Assembly: GCA_020137815.1 (NCBI GenBank)
Contig: CM035358.1
Coordinates: 4,547,614-4,611,613, forward strand
Source of the DNA: Hormiphora californensis
Lineage: Eukaryota; Ctenophora; Tentaculata; Cydippida; Pleurobrachiidae
DNA: 64,000 bases
Direction: 5' to 3'
Every line of letters starts with the position of its first letter. Position 1 is the first letter of the stretch. This document shows positions 1-13,381 of the stretch, piece after piece. The position numbers and the translations under genes were made by a program. The notes beneath the pieces are model-generated. The model was not told where the DNA came from and made no database searches. It saw only the letters and a list, made by a program, of their open reading frames with translations.

Positions 1-1345
1 ATGATATGATAATTGATTGCTACTGCAACAATTTCTAAACTGTATAAAGTGCGAAAGTTATGAGCCCGGTTCGGGGAGAGCGGTCTTCTGTGAGGACTGA
101 GGCGAAGGATGTCTAATGGACGGCCAACAGCAGCTGTCGAAGCTTGGACAATTAAAAGGGATTATTCGTTATTTTAGCAATTTTTGGGTTTGTTGTGAAA
201 TTTAAAAAAGCATGTTCCCGCATGCGTAATAATTGGTTTCAAATTTGTTACTACTTTTTACTTTCACAAGACTTACTCCCTCGTGTTTTACTAAGCAACA
301 ATACATACATGGCTTAGTAAGTTGGTGCAATATAATTTATACTGGCTAATGCTGTCAGGCCAATGCTCTGTACTGACCACTGTTCTTGCACACTCTTGAA
401 AGAAATGAGAATAGGGTCATCAGGCCAATGCTCTGACAGGGCTAATGTGTGTTAGTGTTCTGGGTGTGCGTCCGAGAATGTATGCCGTCAGCGAGAGTGG
501 GGGAATATTACGGAAGTTTATGTTAGCAAATGGAGAGGACAGAGAGAGAGAGGGAGAGAGAGAGAGAGATAAAGAGGGAGAGAGAGATTAGAAAACATAA
601 ATGTATAGCAATTTTGTGCACCTATCTGACTAATTCACCCGTTCTATTTGCCTGCATTTGTTCCACTGCCACACACAGCACTTCCTAGATTCAGTGGTAA
701 AATATATTTCGTTACTCGTTGCATTAATATTGTATGACACAGGCCGCCCTAATTATTTACTAGCATTTATTTAGCATATTCCAAGCACGTAACTCGATAT
801 ATTTCTTATCGAGTAGGCCCAATTTGCTTGGTGGGACGCACAGGAAGGGCCTCCTCCTATCTCCAGCTCTTCTCTGCAGTTGTAGAATCATTCTTGTCTT
901 GCCAGACAGTATATTAAACCATCAAGTCCTGTGACTGGCTTTTACACTGTCGTTAGCATCAGTTTATGTCACCCAGTTATCTTCCCCAAAATGTTCTCAT
1001 GTTACCCTCTGACGTCAATTGTTACTCAAATTCCACTCTACCGTATTCCCTTACAGTTCTACATGTGCAGCTGTGTGACCTTTGTACATTTTGTTATCCT
1101 ACCTTTTTCAGTTGTAAGATTGAAAAAAAAGGTTTTCCAGAATTACATGTAAAATTCGTAGCAAATCATAACGCAGGTTAAAACGGTGTTAACAGTTTTG
1201 TCCATTTTTCCAATTTGTTTCCTGTACCAGCAGGAATACACATAACAGAAGATAACTTGTATTGCTCCACCCTCTCTGATCTCTCTCTCTTATATAAACC
1301 CCAGCGGGTGACCAGCTACATATAAACCCGGGTTTATTGATTATA
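1..1345. other. Non-coding stretch with repeat fragments
   Basis: I see no convincing exon here. The stretch holds two copies of a dispersed motif containing CAGGCCAATGCTCTG (around 355-435), which recurs near 16.2, 16.7 and 20.35 kb, and a short GA microsatellite at about 538-590. The short open frames at 931-1181 have no splice context or recognisable composition and are left out. Confidence 0.5.
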
Positions 1346-1866
1346 TCACAGCCTTGATGTCTCATGCCCTGAGCTATACTTGCTCCTTATCCCGTCCTCT
1401 GAGTGAGCAGGTCCTGCTACCTCCTCCTCCTCCTCCAATGTTATCATCTGATGAGGCTTCATTTCCTCCAACTTCTTCCTTTTCTGCATTGCCTTGATGA
1501 TTGTCTGTGAGTCAGTTGGTCCCTCATAGTCCCATAATGCCGCCTCAGTGCCGCCGTGACCACCGTAGTTCTGCTCTGTGTCTGGCTCTCTGAGGGGGAA
1601 ATTATAGGACATGATCAGAGGTACTGAATGAAATATTTAGAGTTGAACTATTTAGTCCAGGTATCTTACTAATTTAATATAAATATCTAATTTAATTAAT
1701 CTAGTATAATTAAGTTAATTTAATCAAGATAGTACCTTGCGGCGTCATATCGCAGTATATCAGCACTTCTTCGATTCTTGTTAGCACAAACGCACATGAT
1801 CAGCACTAGAACGGCTATTATCACCAAACCTATCCCAATCGCTAACAAATCATCTGCTGCTGCCAT
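1346..1866 (-). CDS. Small single-pass membrane protein, unrecognised
   Basis: Two coding exons (1866-1736 and 1589-1346) join across a GT-AG intron with the frame kept, giving 124 residues. The start ATG opens a short polar N-terminus (MAAADD). One membrane segment of about 20 residues follows (LLAIGIGLVIIAVLVLIMCV), then CANKNRRS. Basic residues just after the segment predict the N-terminus outside and a cytosolic tail of about 95 residues. The tail has a lysine-rich stretch (MQKRKKLEEMK) and a run of five glutamates. There is no cleavable signal peptide. I do not recognise the family; the layout resembles small type III membrane adaptors. The reading frame, intron and hydrophobic segment are seen directly. 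The topology is inference. Confidence 0.6.
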
Positions 1867-2407
1867 ATATCTGATATCTCTCTAAAGGAATGCAACGAGG
1901 TGATTGGTTTGGTTCGACAACTTCGAATTTATTTAAATCATAAATGAGATGTGGAAGTAATAATGATATTTATAGTGACTATTTGTGATGGCAAATATCC
2001 GTGAAAATCGAGTGGTTAGGGTTCGGGGGAGCAAAAATTATGAGATATCAGTTTGTCTCAATTTCCAATAGACCAATAAGAGTTTTCGACTACCTAATTT
2101 GTATAACTATATTACATAACATTTTGGCCAAAACACACAGTACAAGGTGGTGTGTAAGAGAGAAAGAACTGCAAATAACCAGTAGTAAGCGAAGATCCGT
2201 GCTTAGCTCACTATTATATGTTACTACAGTAGTACTGCACAACCCTGTTACAGTGGTGAAGTGATGCAAAATGTGAATAATGAATTATTCGAATTTTGCA
2301 TAATGATATATCATCATAATGCAACATGTGAATAATTCACATTGGTGATACTTTGGTTACCAGTAAGGTTACTAGCAGTAACATCAAACCATTATTTCTG
2401 TTAAATT
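1867..2407. other. Intergenic, no gene seen
   Basis: This AT-rich stretch lies between the small membrane protein gene (minus) and the start-codon minisatellite of the SLC38A9-like gene (plus). It is presumably their divergent promoter region. No TATA box or other clear motif was identified. A 2001-2264 open frame has no supporting features. Confidence 0.4.
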
Positions 2408-2424
2408 TTTGGTAACCAAACATT

Positions 2425-3312
2425 CTTCTATAGCCATGGTAACCAACAGTTACATCCCTCTATAGCCATGGTAACCAATAGTTACATCCCTCTGTACCCA
2501 TGGTAACCAATAGTTACATCCCTCTGTCATGTAGCTATGGTAAGCAATAGTTACATCCTTCTGTAGCCATGGTAACCAATAGTTACATCCCTCTGTAGCC
2601 ATGGTAACCAATAGTTACATCCCTCTGTAGCCATGGTAACCAATAGTTACATCCCTCTGTAGCCATGTGGTAACCGATAGTTACATTCCTCTGTAGCCAT
2701 GGTAACCAATAGTTACATCCCTCTATAGCCATGGTAACCAATAGTTACATCCCTCTGTAGCCATGGTAACCAATAGTTACATCCCTCTGTATCCATGGTA
2801 CCCAATAGTTACATCCCTCTGTAGCCATGGTAACCAATAGTTACATCCCTCTGTAGCCATGGTAACCAATAGTTACATCCCTCTGTAGCCATGGTAACCA
2901 ATAGTTACATCCCTCTGTAGCTATGGTAACCAATAGTTACATCCCTCTGTAGCCATGGTAACCAATAGTTACGTCCCTCTGTAGCTATGGTAACCAATAG
3001 TTACATCTCTCTGTAGCTATGGTAACCAATAGTTACATCCCTCTGTAGCTATGGTAACCAATAGTTACATCTCTCTGTAGCTATGGTAACCAATAGTTAC
3101 ATCTCTCTGTAGCTATGGTAACCAATAGTTACATCCCTCTGTAGCTATGGTAACCAATAGTTACATCTCTCTGTAGCCATGGTAACCAATAGTTAAATCC
3201 CTCTGTAGCCATGGTAACCAATAGTTACATCCCTCTGTAGCCATGGTAACCAATAGTTACATCCCTCTGTAGCCATGGTAACCAATAGTTACATCCCTCT
3301 GTAGCCATGGTA
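2425..3312 (+). repeat. 32-bp minisatellite ending in a gene start codon
   Basis: About 28 near-identical tandem units of 32 bp have the core CCATGGTAACCAATAG followed by TTACATCCCTCTGTAG. Each unit contains an ATG in a CCATGG context followed by eight codons and TAG, so a transcript across it would carry many copies of the mini-ORF MVTNSYIPL-stop. The last unit diverges right after ATGGTAAC. Its ATG (3307) is in frame with the SLC38A9-like exon 1. The array therefore looks expanded from the start-codon region of the gene. A functional role of the mini-ORFs is inference. Confidence 0.85.
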
Positions 3313-6300
3313 ACACGTGACAGTGATGACGAGGAATCAGTTCCCCTCATACAGAGTCTCAGTACTAAAGTTCCCAGACCGTAAGTGCAATACATACTGT
3401 TTTAAACTTACCTCTTTTCTTGACTGTAACAGCGCCGCCCAAAGCTTTGTCCAACACGTCCAAAACAAACATTCAATGTCAGCGGACTGCGTCTTAGACG
3501 TCGTGGGCAACGCTTTGGGCAACGCTTTGGGCACCTCGCTCCCCTCATGTTCGCGCACCCGAAGGGCGATCCCCTCACGCAGGCAAGGCAACGCTTTGTG
3601 CGGGCGGCCAATATGACGGAGCACCACTGTATTCAAGTAATGCTCAAATTTGGCCCAGTACAGCTGAGAGGGTAGTCTTTTGTGAGACAACTGTTTTTCA
3701 GATCCCCGTCACATTCCCCAATAATATGTTTTCCATCACTTACCAAGGTACGAGGCTGAGCCACTGTGGAGGCGACCCTTCAACTATTCGGTACAGCATG
3801 GGATTGATCCAGAGAAGTTGAGCAGACTACAGAGATATCGATATTATCAGCGCCTTGCTCCTCCCATGACCATGGTCAGTCCCTGGATTGAATTGTTGAC
3901 TTAGTGATCGAATTGTTGAGTTAGGGGGGGGGATACTTGTCGAGGTTTAGGGATCGGGTTGTAGGCTATACTATTTTAGTATTTTTGGACAGAATAAAAA
4001 TACGAATTTGGAAAAGAGGGAAGGCTATATCACTTACGTTAAAATCGAATTGCCGGGTATGATCCAATATTTACACATTTTCAGTTTGTTCCAGACCACA
4101 TTATTCCTCCGGAATTTTTCATTGTCGTTCCTGTGGAAAAGGGAAAGAAACAAAGCTCAATGGTTACAATGTGAGTTGAACTATCAAATTCTACTATTAC
4201 AATAAAAATAATGCTGAATGCATGTACTTACTTAATTTATTTCTTTATGTGTGCTCTGCCGATGCTGAGTATTTATATCAATAGTTTTACATTCATTTTC
4301 TTATCATCTAATACCTTGTTCGTCTTAGCTTCAGCTTCGTTTCGTATTCCTTATTTTAACTCTCCCTCCCCTTCAAGTCCCCACTCTCCCTCCCTTTCAA
4401 GTCCCCACTCTCCCATGCAGTTTCTCTTTCCGTCCCTCCCAACTCATCTCCCACCCAGTTTCTCTCCTCCCAACTCCTCTCTACCTCCCACCCAGTTTCT
4501 CTCCTCCCAACTCCTCTCCCTCCCACCCAGTTTCTCTCCTCCCAACTCCTCTCCCCTCCCACCCAGTTTCTCTCCTCCCAACTCCTCTCTACCTCCCACC
4601 CAGTTTCTCTCCTCCCAACTCCTCTCCCCCTCCCACCCAGTTTCTCTCCTCCCAACTCCTCTCCCCCTCCCACCCAGTTTCTCTCCTCCCAACTCCTCTC
4701 TACCTCCCACCCAGTTTCTCTCCTCCCAACTCCTCTCTCCCTCCCACCCAGTTTCTCTCCTCCCAACTCCTCTCTACCTCCCACCCAGTTTCTCTCCTCC
4801 CAACTCCTCTACCTCCCACCCAGTTTCTCTCCTCCCAACTCCTCTCCCTCCCACCCAGTTTCTCTCTCCCAACTCCTCTCCCTCCCACCCAGTTTCTCTC
4901 CTCCCAACTCCTCTCCCACCCAGTTTCTCTCCTCCCAACTCCTCTCCCCTCCCACCCAGTTTCTCTCCTCCCAACTCCTCTCCCACCCACCCAGTTTCTC
5001 TCCTCCCAACTCCTCTCCCTCCCACCCAGTTTCTCTCTCCCAACTCCTCTCCCCCTCCCACCCAGTTTCTCTCCTCCCAACTCCTCTCCCCCTCCCACCC
5101 AGTTTCTCTCCTCCCAACTCCTCTCCCCCTCCCACCCAGTTTCTCTCCTCCCAACTCCTCTCCCACCCAGTTTCTCTCCTCCCAACTCCTCTCCCCCTCC
5201 CACCCAATTTCTCTCCTCCCAACTCCTCTCCCCCTCCCACCCAGTTTCTCTCCTCCCAACTCCTCTCTACCTCCCACCCAGTTTCTCTCCTCCCAACTCC
5301 TCTCCCCCTCCCACCCAGTTTCTCTCCTCCCAACTCCTCTCCCACCCAGTTTCTCTCCTCCCAACTCCTCTCCCCCTCCCACCCAGTTTCTCTCCTCCCA
5401 ACTCCTCTCCCTCCCACCCAGTTTCTCTCCTCCCAACTCCTCTCCCTCCCACCCAGTTTCTCTCCTCCCAACTCCTCTCCCCCTCCCACCCAGTTTCTCT
5501 CCTCCCAACTCCTCTCCCCCTCCCACCCAGTTTCTCTCCTCCCAACTCCTCTCCCTCCCACCCAGTTTCTCTCTCCCTCATAACTCATATCCTTCCCAGT
5601 TTCTCTCCTCCCAACTCCTCTCCCCCTCCCACCCAGTTTCTCTCCTCCCAACTCCTCTCCCTCCCACCCAGTTTCTCTCTCCCAACTCCTCTCCCAACTC
5701 CTCCCCCTCCCACCCAGTTTCTCTCTCCCTCATAACTCATCCCCTTCCCAGTTTCTCTCCTCCCAACTCCTCTCCCTCCCACCCAGTTTCTCTCCTCCCA
5801 ACTCCTCTCCCTCCCACCCAGTTTCTCTCCTCCCGACTCCTCTCCCCCTCCCACCCAGTTTCTCTCCTCCCAACTCCTCTCTACCTCCCACCCAGTTTCT
5901 CTCCTCCCAACTCCTCTCCCTCCCACCCAGTTTCTCTCCTCCCAACTCCTCTCCCTCCCCCTCCCACCCAGTTTCTCTCCTCCCAACTCCTCTCCCCCTC
6001 CCACCCAGTTTCTCTCCTCCCTCATAACTCATCTCCCTCCCACCCAGTTTCTCTCCTCCCAACTCCTCTCACCCTCCCACCCAGTTTCTCTCTCCCTCAT
6101 AACTCATATCCTTCCCAGTTTCTCTCCTCCCAACTCCTCTCCCTCCCACCCAGTTTCTCTTCCCAACTCCTCTCCCTCCCACCCAGTTTCTCTCTCCCAA
6201 CTCCTCTCCCTCCCACCCAGTTTCTCTCCTCCCAACTCCTCTCCCCCTCCCACCCAGTTTCTCTCCTCCCAACTCCTCTCCCTCCCACCCAGTTTCTCTC

Positions 6301-9300
6301 CTCCCAACTCCTCTACCTCCCACCCAGTTTCTCTCCTCTCAACTCCCCTCCCACCCAGTTTCTCTCCTCCCAACTCCTCTCCCTCCCACCCAGTTTCTCT
6401 CCTCCCAACTCCTCCCCCCTCCCACCCAGTTTCTCTCCTCCCAACTCCTCTCCCCCTCCCACCCAGTTTCTCTCTCCCAACTCCTCTCCCCTCCCACCCA
6501 GTTTCTCTCCTCTCAACTCCCCTCCCACCCAGTTTCTCTCCTCCCAACTCCTCTCCCTCCCACCCAGTTTCTCTCCTCCCAACTCCTCCCCCCTCCCACC
6601 CAGTTTCTCTCCTCCCAACTCCTCTCCCTCCCACCCAGTTTCTGTCTCCTCCCAAATCCTCTCCCCCTCCCACCCAGTTTCTGTCCTCCCAACTCCTCTC
6701 TCCCTCCCACCCAGTTTCTCTCCTCCCAACTCCTCTCCCTCCCACCCAGTTTCTCTCCTCCCAACTCCTCTCCCCCTCCCACCCAGTTTCTCTCCTCCCA
6801 ACTCCTCTCCCTCCCACCCAGTTTCTCTCCTCCCAACTCCTCCCCCTCCCACCCAGTTTCTCTCCTCCCAACTCCTCTCCCTCCCACCCAGTTTCTCTCC
6901 TCCCAACTCCTCTCCCTCCCACCCAGTTTCTCTCCTCCCAACTCCTCTCCCTCCCACCCAGTTTCTCTCCTCCCAACTCCTCTCCCTCCCTCCCCTTTTC
7001 TCCTCTTCCACCTCTCCCTCCCACCCGTTTTCTTTCTCTCCTCCCAACTCCTCTCCCCCTTCCCACCCATTTCTCTTTCCTCCAACTCCTCTCCCATCCC
7101 CACCCAGTTTCTTGTCCTCTCCTCCCACTCCTCTATCTACCTCCCAACCCCAGTTTCCCCTCTCAACTCCCCTCCCAACCAGTTTTCTCTCCTCCAACTC
7201 ATCTCCCTCCCACCCAGTGTCTCTCCTCCCAACTCACTATCCTCCCCCTCCCACCCAGTTGCTCTCCTCCCCACTCCTCTCACCCTCCACCCTTTTCTCT
7301 TCCCAAATCCTCTCCCCGCCAACCCAGTTTTTCCTCCCCAACCCTCCCCCCACCCAGTTTCTCTCCTCCCCCTCCTCTCCCCCCCCCCATTTCCCCTCCC
7401 CCCAATCCTCCCCTCCCACCCAATTTCTTCCTCCTCCCTCCCTCCCCCCATTTGTCTCCTCCCAAACCTCCCCCCCCTCCCCCATTTCTTTCTCCGCCCA
7501 ACTCCTCTCTCCCTCCCACCCTTTCTTCCCCCCCTCCTCTCCCTCCCACCCAGTTCTGTCCTCCCAACCTTTCCCCTCCCACCCTTTCCCTCCCACCCTT
7601 CTTCCTCCCACCCCCCACTCCTCCTCCCCTCCTCCCCCCAATTCCTTCTCCACCCATCTCTCCCTCCACCCAGTTTCTTCTCCCAACCTCCCTCTCCCTC
7701 CCACCCAGTTTCTCTCCCCCAACCCTCTCCCCTCCCCACCCCGTTTCTCCTCCTCCCACTCCTCCCCTCCCCCTTCTCCCCCAACTCCTCTACCTCCCAC
7801 CCATTCCTCTCAACCTCCCCTCCCACCCGTTTTCTTTCCCTCCCCCCCCCCCATCCCCTCCACTCCTTCCCCCACCCTTCTTCCCCAACCCCCCCTCCCC
7901 CCATTCTCTCCTCCCAATCCTCTCCCTCCCACCCAGTTCTCCCCCCATCTCCTCCCTCCCACCCAGTTTCTCCCTCCAACTCCTCCCCCCACCACAGTTC
8001 TCTCTCCCAATCCCATCCCTCCCCTCCTTTCTCCCAACCAATTTCTCCCTCCCAACTCTCTCCCATCCCACCCAGTTTCTCTCCTCCCAACCTTCCCCCC
8101 CCCCCAGTTTCTCTCTCCAACTACACTCTCCCTCCCCCCAGTTCTCTCCTCCCAACTCCTCTCCTCTCCACCCTTCTCTCTCCTCCCACCTCTCCCTCCC
8201 ACCAGTTTCTCCTCCTCCCTCCTCTCCCCTCCCACCCAGTTCCTCTCCTCTCCCCCTCCACCCTCCCCTCCCATCTCTCCCCCCACTCCTCTCCTCTCCC
8301 CCAGTTTCTCCTCCTCCTACCTACTCCCTCCCCCCACCCGTTCTCTCCTCCCAACTCCTCTCCTCCCCCCAGTTTCTCCCCTCCCCCTCCCCTCACCATC
8401 TCTCCCCCCCTCCCCCCCAGTTTCTCTCCTCCCTCACTACTCCTCCTCCTCCCCACCCAGATTTCCTCCTCCCAATCCTCCCTCAACCATTTCCTCTCCT
8501 CCCAACCCTCCCCCCACCCACCGTTTCTTCCTCCCAACTCCCCTCCCTCCCACACCATTTCCCTCCCCCCACCCATTTCTCTCCTCCACCCACTCCTCTC
8601 CCCCCACCATTCCCTCCCTCTCTCCCACTCCACCCCCCCTCCCTCCCACTCCTCTACCCCAACTCCTCTCCTCCCACACTTTTCTCTCTCCCAAACTCTC
8701 TCCCTCCCACCCATTTCTCTCCACTCCTCCCCTCCACCTTTCCTCCCCCAACTCTTCTCCCCCCCCACTCTCTCCCCCAACTCCCTCTCCCTCCCCAGTT
8801 CTCCAACTCCTCTCCCCCCCCCCGTTTTCTCCCCAACTCCTCTCCCTCCCACCCAGTTTCTCTCCCAACTCCCCCACCCCTCCTCCCACCCCCTCACAGT
8901 TTTCCTCCAAACTCTCCCCCCCCCACCCAGTTTCTCTCCTCCCAACTCCTCTCCCTCCCACCCAGTTCTCTCCTCCCAACTCCTCCCCCCCTCCCCCCGT
9001 TTCTCTCCTCCACTCCTCTCCCCTCCCACCACAGTCTTCTCTCCTCCCCAAACTCCATCTCCCTCCCCCCAGTTCTCTCCTCCCAACTCCTCTCCCTCCC
9101 ACCCAGTTTCTCCCTCTCCCTTCCCACCTCCAGTTTTCTCCCACTCCTCCCCCACCAGTTTCTCTCCCTCCCCATACTCTCCCCTCTCCACCCAGTTTCT
9201 CTCCTCCAACTCCCCTCCACCCATTTTCTCTCCTCCCAACTCCTCTCCCTCCCACCCCAGTTTCTCTCCTCCCAACTCCCTCCCTCCCACCCCAGTTTCT

Positions 9301-12300
9301 CTCCTCCCAACTCCTCCCCCTCCCACCCAGTTTCTCTCCTCCCAACTCCTCTCCCTCCCACCCAGTTTCTGTCTCCTCCCAAATCCTCTCCCCCTCCCAC
9401 CCAGTTTCTGTCCTCCCAACTCCTCTCTCCCTCCCACCCAGTTTCTCTCCTCCCAACTCCTCTCCCTCCCACCCAGTTTCTGTCCTCCCAACTCCTCTCC
9501 CCCTCCCACCCAGTTTCTCTCCTCCCAACTCCTCTCCCCCTCCCACCCAGTTTCTCTCCTCCCAACTCCTCCCCCTCCCACCCAGTTTCTCTCCTCCCAA
9601 CTCCTCTCCCTCCCACCCAGTTTCTCTCCTCCCAACTCCTCTCCCTCCCACCCAGTTTCTCTCCTCCCAACTCCTCTCCCCTCCCACCCAGTTTCTCTCC
9701 TCTCAACTCCTCTCCCTCCCACCCAGTTTCTCTCCTCCCAACTCCTCTCCCTCCCACCCAGTTTCTCTCCTCCCAACTCCTCTCCCCCTCCCACCCAGTT
9801 TCTCTCTCCCTCATAACTCCTCTCCCTCCCACCCAGTTTCTCTCCTCCCAACTCCTCCCCCTCCCACCCAGTTTCTCTCCTCCCAACTCCTCTCCCTCCC
9901 TCCCAGTTTCTCTCCTCCCAACTCCTCTCCCTCCCACCCAGTTTCTCTCTCCCTCATAACTCCTCTCCCTCCCACCCAGTTTCTCTCCTCCCAACTCCTC
10001 TCCCTCCCACCCAGTTTCTCTCCTCCCAACTGCTCTCCCCCTCCCACCCAGTTTCTCTCCTCCCAACTCCTCTCCCTCCCACCCAGTTTCTCTCTCCCTC
10101 ATAACTCATATCCCTTCCCAGTTTCTCGCTGTGGAACACGATGCTGGGAACATCTCTACTGTGTATGCCTGCTGCAATGCTGCACGCTGGCCTACTGCTA
10201 GGTTAGTATTTGTGGGGAGAGGTGTGTTGGTGGTTAGTGGTTATTTATTGGTGATTAGTGACGGGTTACTGACAGTATAAGTGTACAGTCTATCAAAATC
10301 AAAATTGATCTACCAAAGATCCTGCCCTATCTTTGATAGATTTACAATTTTCCCTCCCCCTTCCCCACAACAACATATAAAGCGAAACAACAACGAACTG
10401 GCTGTGCGTCGCCCAACGTTGCGCATGTAAGTCTCACCGGTGAGATCGTTATGCGCAACGAACGCGCAACGTGCGGCCAGTTCGTTGTTGTTTCGCTTTC
10501 ACCTTAGTAACAATGGATATACAGACTACCTACCAACAAGGGTACCGATAAAGATTCCAGGAGAGCTTGCGATGTTGAACAGTATTCCATCAGTCACGTC
10601 ATCACCAGGCCATATTGATTCACATTTAGGCCGAGAATCAGTATTCACAAACTCGTATGAATAAACCAAAACTCCATCACGCCATACTTTAACCCCTGTT
10701 GCTGATTTTCGAAACGCCCATACCATCTCATTAGTATCAGAATCAGTGGTAGGCAGCGGATCGTCTAATGTGCAATACCCGATATCGATAACGACAGTTG
10801 TCTGGGTCTTGGTGGTGATGTCAATTCCAGCAATCCCCACGCCGCTTTTAGTGATATGGAACCAAATACGGGAGGGAGCAGGGTGGGTCGTTTTGAGGTA
10901 CAAGGTCGTCTGTTCAATGTTGTGTTCGATTAGAACATTATTGGCAATTTCTTTCCAGACAAAACCTGTAGATAGAAGCGGGGTGTTTAGTTCTTGAAAT
11001 ATGTACTTTACACTGGATGGTACAACTGCAAAAATAACGTGCTTACTTCTTTTTATAATTGGAAGATAAGTAAGTTATTAAGTTGATTACTGAGATACAT
11101 ACCTTTCGCGTTAGCTATGTCGAATAGAATCAGGATCAAAAGGAATCGTTTCATCATTGGGTACCTACCTATACAAAATAGCACGTTATAAAAGTGTTAT
11201 AAAAGGGTTATAAAACATATGCAAAGTTATACAAGTGTAACAGGGAGGCATAAAGAAAATGAACATGTTTTATTTATAATTGAGACAATTGAGACTCGTT
11301 TCAAGCTGGACAAATCAACAATTACCATAATGATAATGATCAGGAACCGACCGAATCAGGAAATACTGGTCCCTGATTGGCTGATAACCAGTCACGTGAC
11401 CTAAATAACGAGTTCTGATTGGTTGTTTACTTGTTTCGGTCGGTTCCTGATAATGATCCAATGTTTAATTATTCATGTTGCGATGCAACAAAGGAACGGT
11501 GGAGACTTAGTAATATTGTCTTTCCAAGCCGGGTAAGTCGGTACAGTGCGAGATATACAGTCAGGCCCCAAACCCTCCTTTATCACACGCAAAGATGAAC
11601 ACGCGGCACGTTTTACACAACTTCAACTCTTCAGAAACAGTTGTTCTTGGGTGTCAGAAAGTGAGAGACACATTTAGACTAAAGAGAGAGATATATGAGT
11701 TTGCACGCGACAGCACTTGGCTAGCACGGCCTCACGTAGCCGCACCGGGTCTTCGGCCCGGTGCGGAGAGGACGATCTTATATTGAGACATTCATGGGGT
11801 AAGTAGGTAAGTAGGTAAGCGGGTAAGCGGGTAAGCGGATAAGCGGGTACGAGTATATTACTATTATAAGCATTCATTATAGCATTGAGCTCAGTACATA
11901 TTATATTATTCAATATATTATGTTGTGAGCAAGGTAATAGAACAATCATAATATGTAATAATACTTAGTAATATGTAATATATAGCCCATATATATATAG
12001 CCCATATATATATTGCCTTTCTCTGCGCCCGAAAAAAAGCAGAATTAGAACTTAACAAAAACAGAAGAGTCAAAATTCTACCAGACGAACTAAAAAACTC
12101 CATGGACAACAAGTTATCCTGTTTTGGTCATACAAGACCATCTAATACTATATCAGATATTTTTTTCGAGGAGTCTGCAAAATAGTAAGTTCTATTTCCA
12201 CTTTGATCATCATCATCTGACGTTCTAAAACTCGCAGCGATCCCGCCTGAGCTCCTTTTACGGTACCGTAACATTTCGAGATTGGTGACATTCGCGAGAC

Positions 12301-13349
12301 TGTAATTGTCCAAAAGATGTCAGTTTTCCTAATTCAGCTACCATTTCCCTGAAATTCGCCCGTAGGGCGAACGGGTTTACTAGTATTCTGAAACCACATA
12401 ATATATTGTTATTGATTGAACACCGTTTTCTATCCAGCCACATAATAACACTAACCCCCAGACAGCCCTCAAATAACGTTGTGTCCCTCTGTGTTCGAGG
12501 TTTCGCTCCCCCTTCTCCTTCGGAGCGTGGCGGCCTACGTGGCCAATCCAATAACCCTCCAACACCCTTAAACAACCCTTCAGCCCCCAACCAACCCCGA
12601 CTAAAATGATCATTGTTAACCAACTGAGTCACTACACCGCCCTCTTAGGTGGAGCTATTATACTGGGAGTAGGAGCACTGACATGTTACACAGCCCTGTT
12701 GGTAGTGCAGGTTACAATGGAGGTGCAGCTCCTTGATATTTTTAGGAAGACACCCATGGAATTTGCTGATGTGATAGAATATTACATGCCATACCCCTCC
12801 GGTAAATGAAATCACGGTGAAATGAATTTGAAAAATGAAAATGTAACCAATGTGTTGTGTGTCGCGTGTCCCAATGCGTGTCCCCCGCTGCCCCTGACCC
12901 ATCACATATTCGGAAGGCGCGGTGAGGTCAGGAGGATAGTTAGTGGTTTAAGGCAGGTTCGTCTCCTCTCCGCTCCTCTGTCCCTTGGTACGGGTGCAGA
13001 ACTCTGACTCCTTTCTCTTCTCTCCTCAGCCTGCTGTTCCCCTCTTGTGCCCCTCCCTAGATGTAGAGTTTTTCATTTTGTGTGTCCACTATGTTTTATT
13101 AAATATTTTTTTTGACCATTTATGTACTCAGTATGGCGGGTAACATCCTATTAATCGAGTTCATTATCATTTTTTTGCTACCTTATTTCTTCTCCCCGCC
13201 CTTGGGTTCCTTGTTATCTTTATTCAGGTACCGGCCCCTTTTTCCTTAAGGTGGGACAATGCATCCCGGAATTAGGGGATCTTACCCTTCCTGATGGCGG
13301 GCCTCACGCCCGACCGTTCGTATAGTCTTGTTTTTCGATTGAGAGAGAG

Positions 13350-13381
<32 letters not shown>

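Noticed and set aside
2425-3312. CRISPR-like array
   Set aside because: Units are contiguous 32-bp repeats without spacers in a eukaryotic sequence; it is a minisatellite.
3337-3690. 117-residue minus frame over the SLC38A9-like first intron
   Set aside because: It has no splice or start context, and the overlapping plus-strand exon aligns with a known family.
4211-10201. A 1996-residue Ser/Pro/Leu-rich open frame and many Glu/Gly/Arg-rich antisense frames
   Set aside because: They are translations of the pyrimidine minisatellite, which lacks stops in several frames. The real exon at 10122-10201 is read in a different frame and splice phases explain it.
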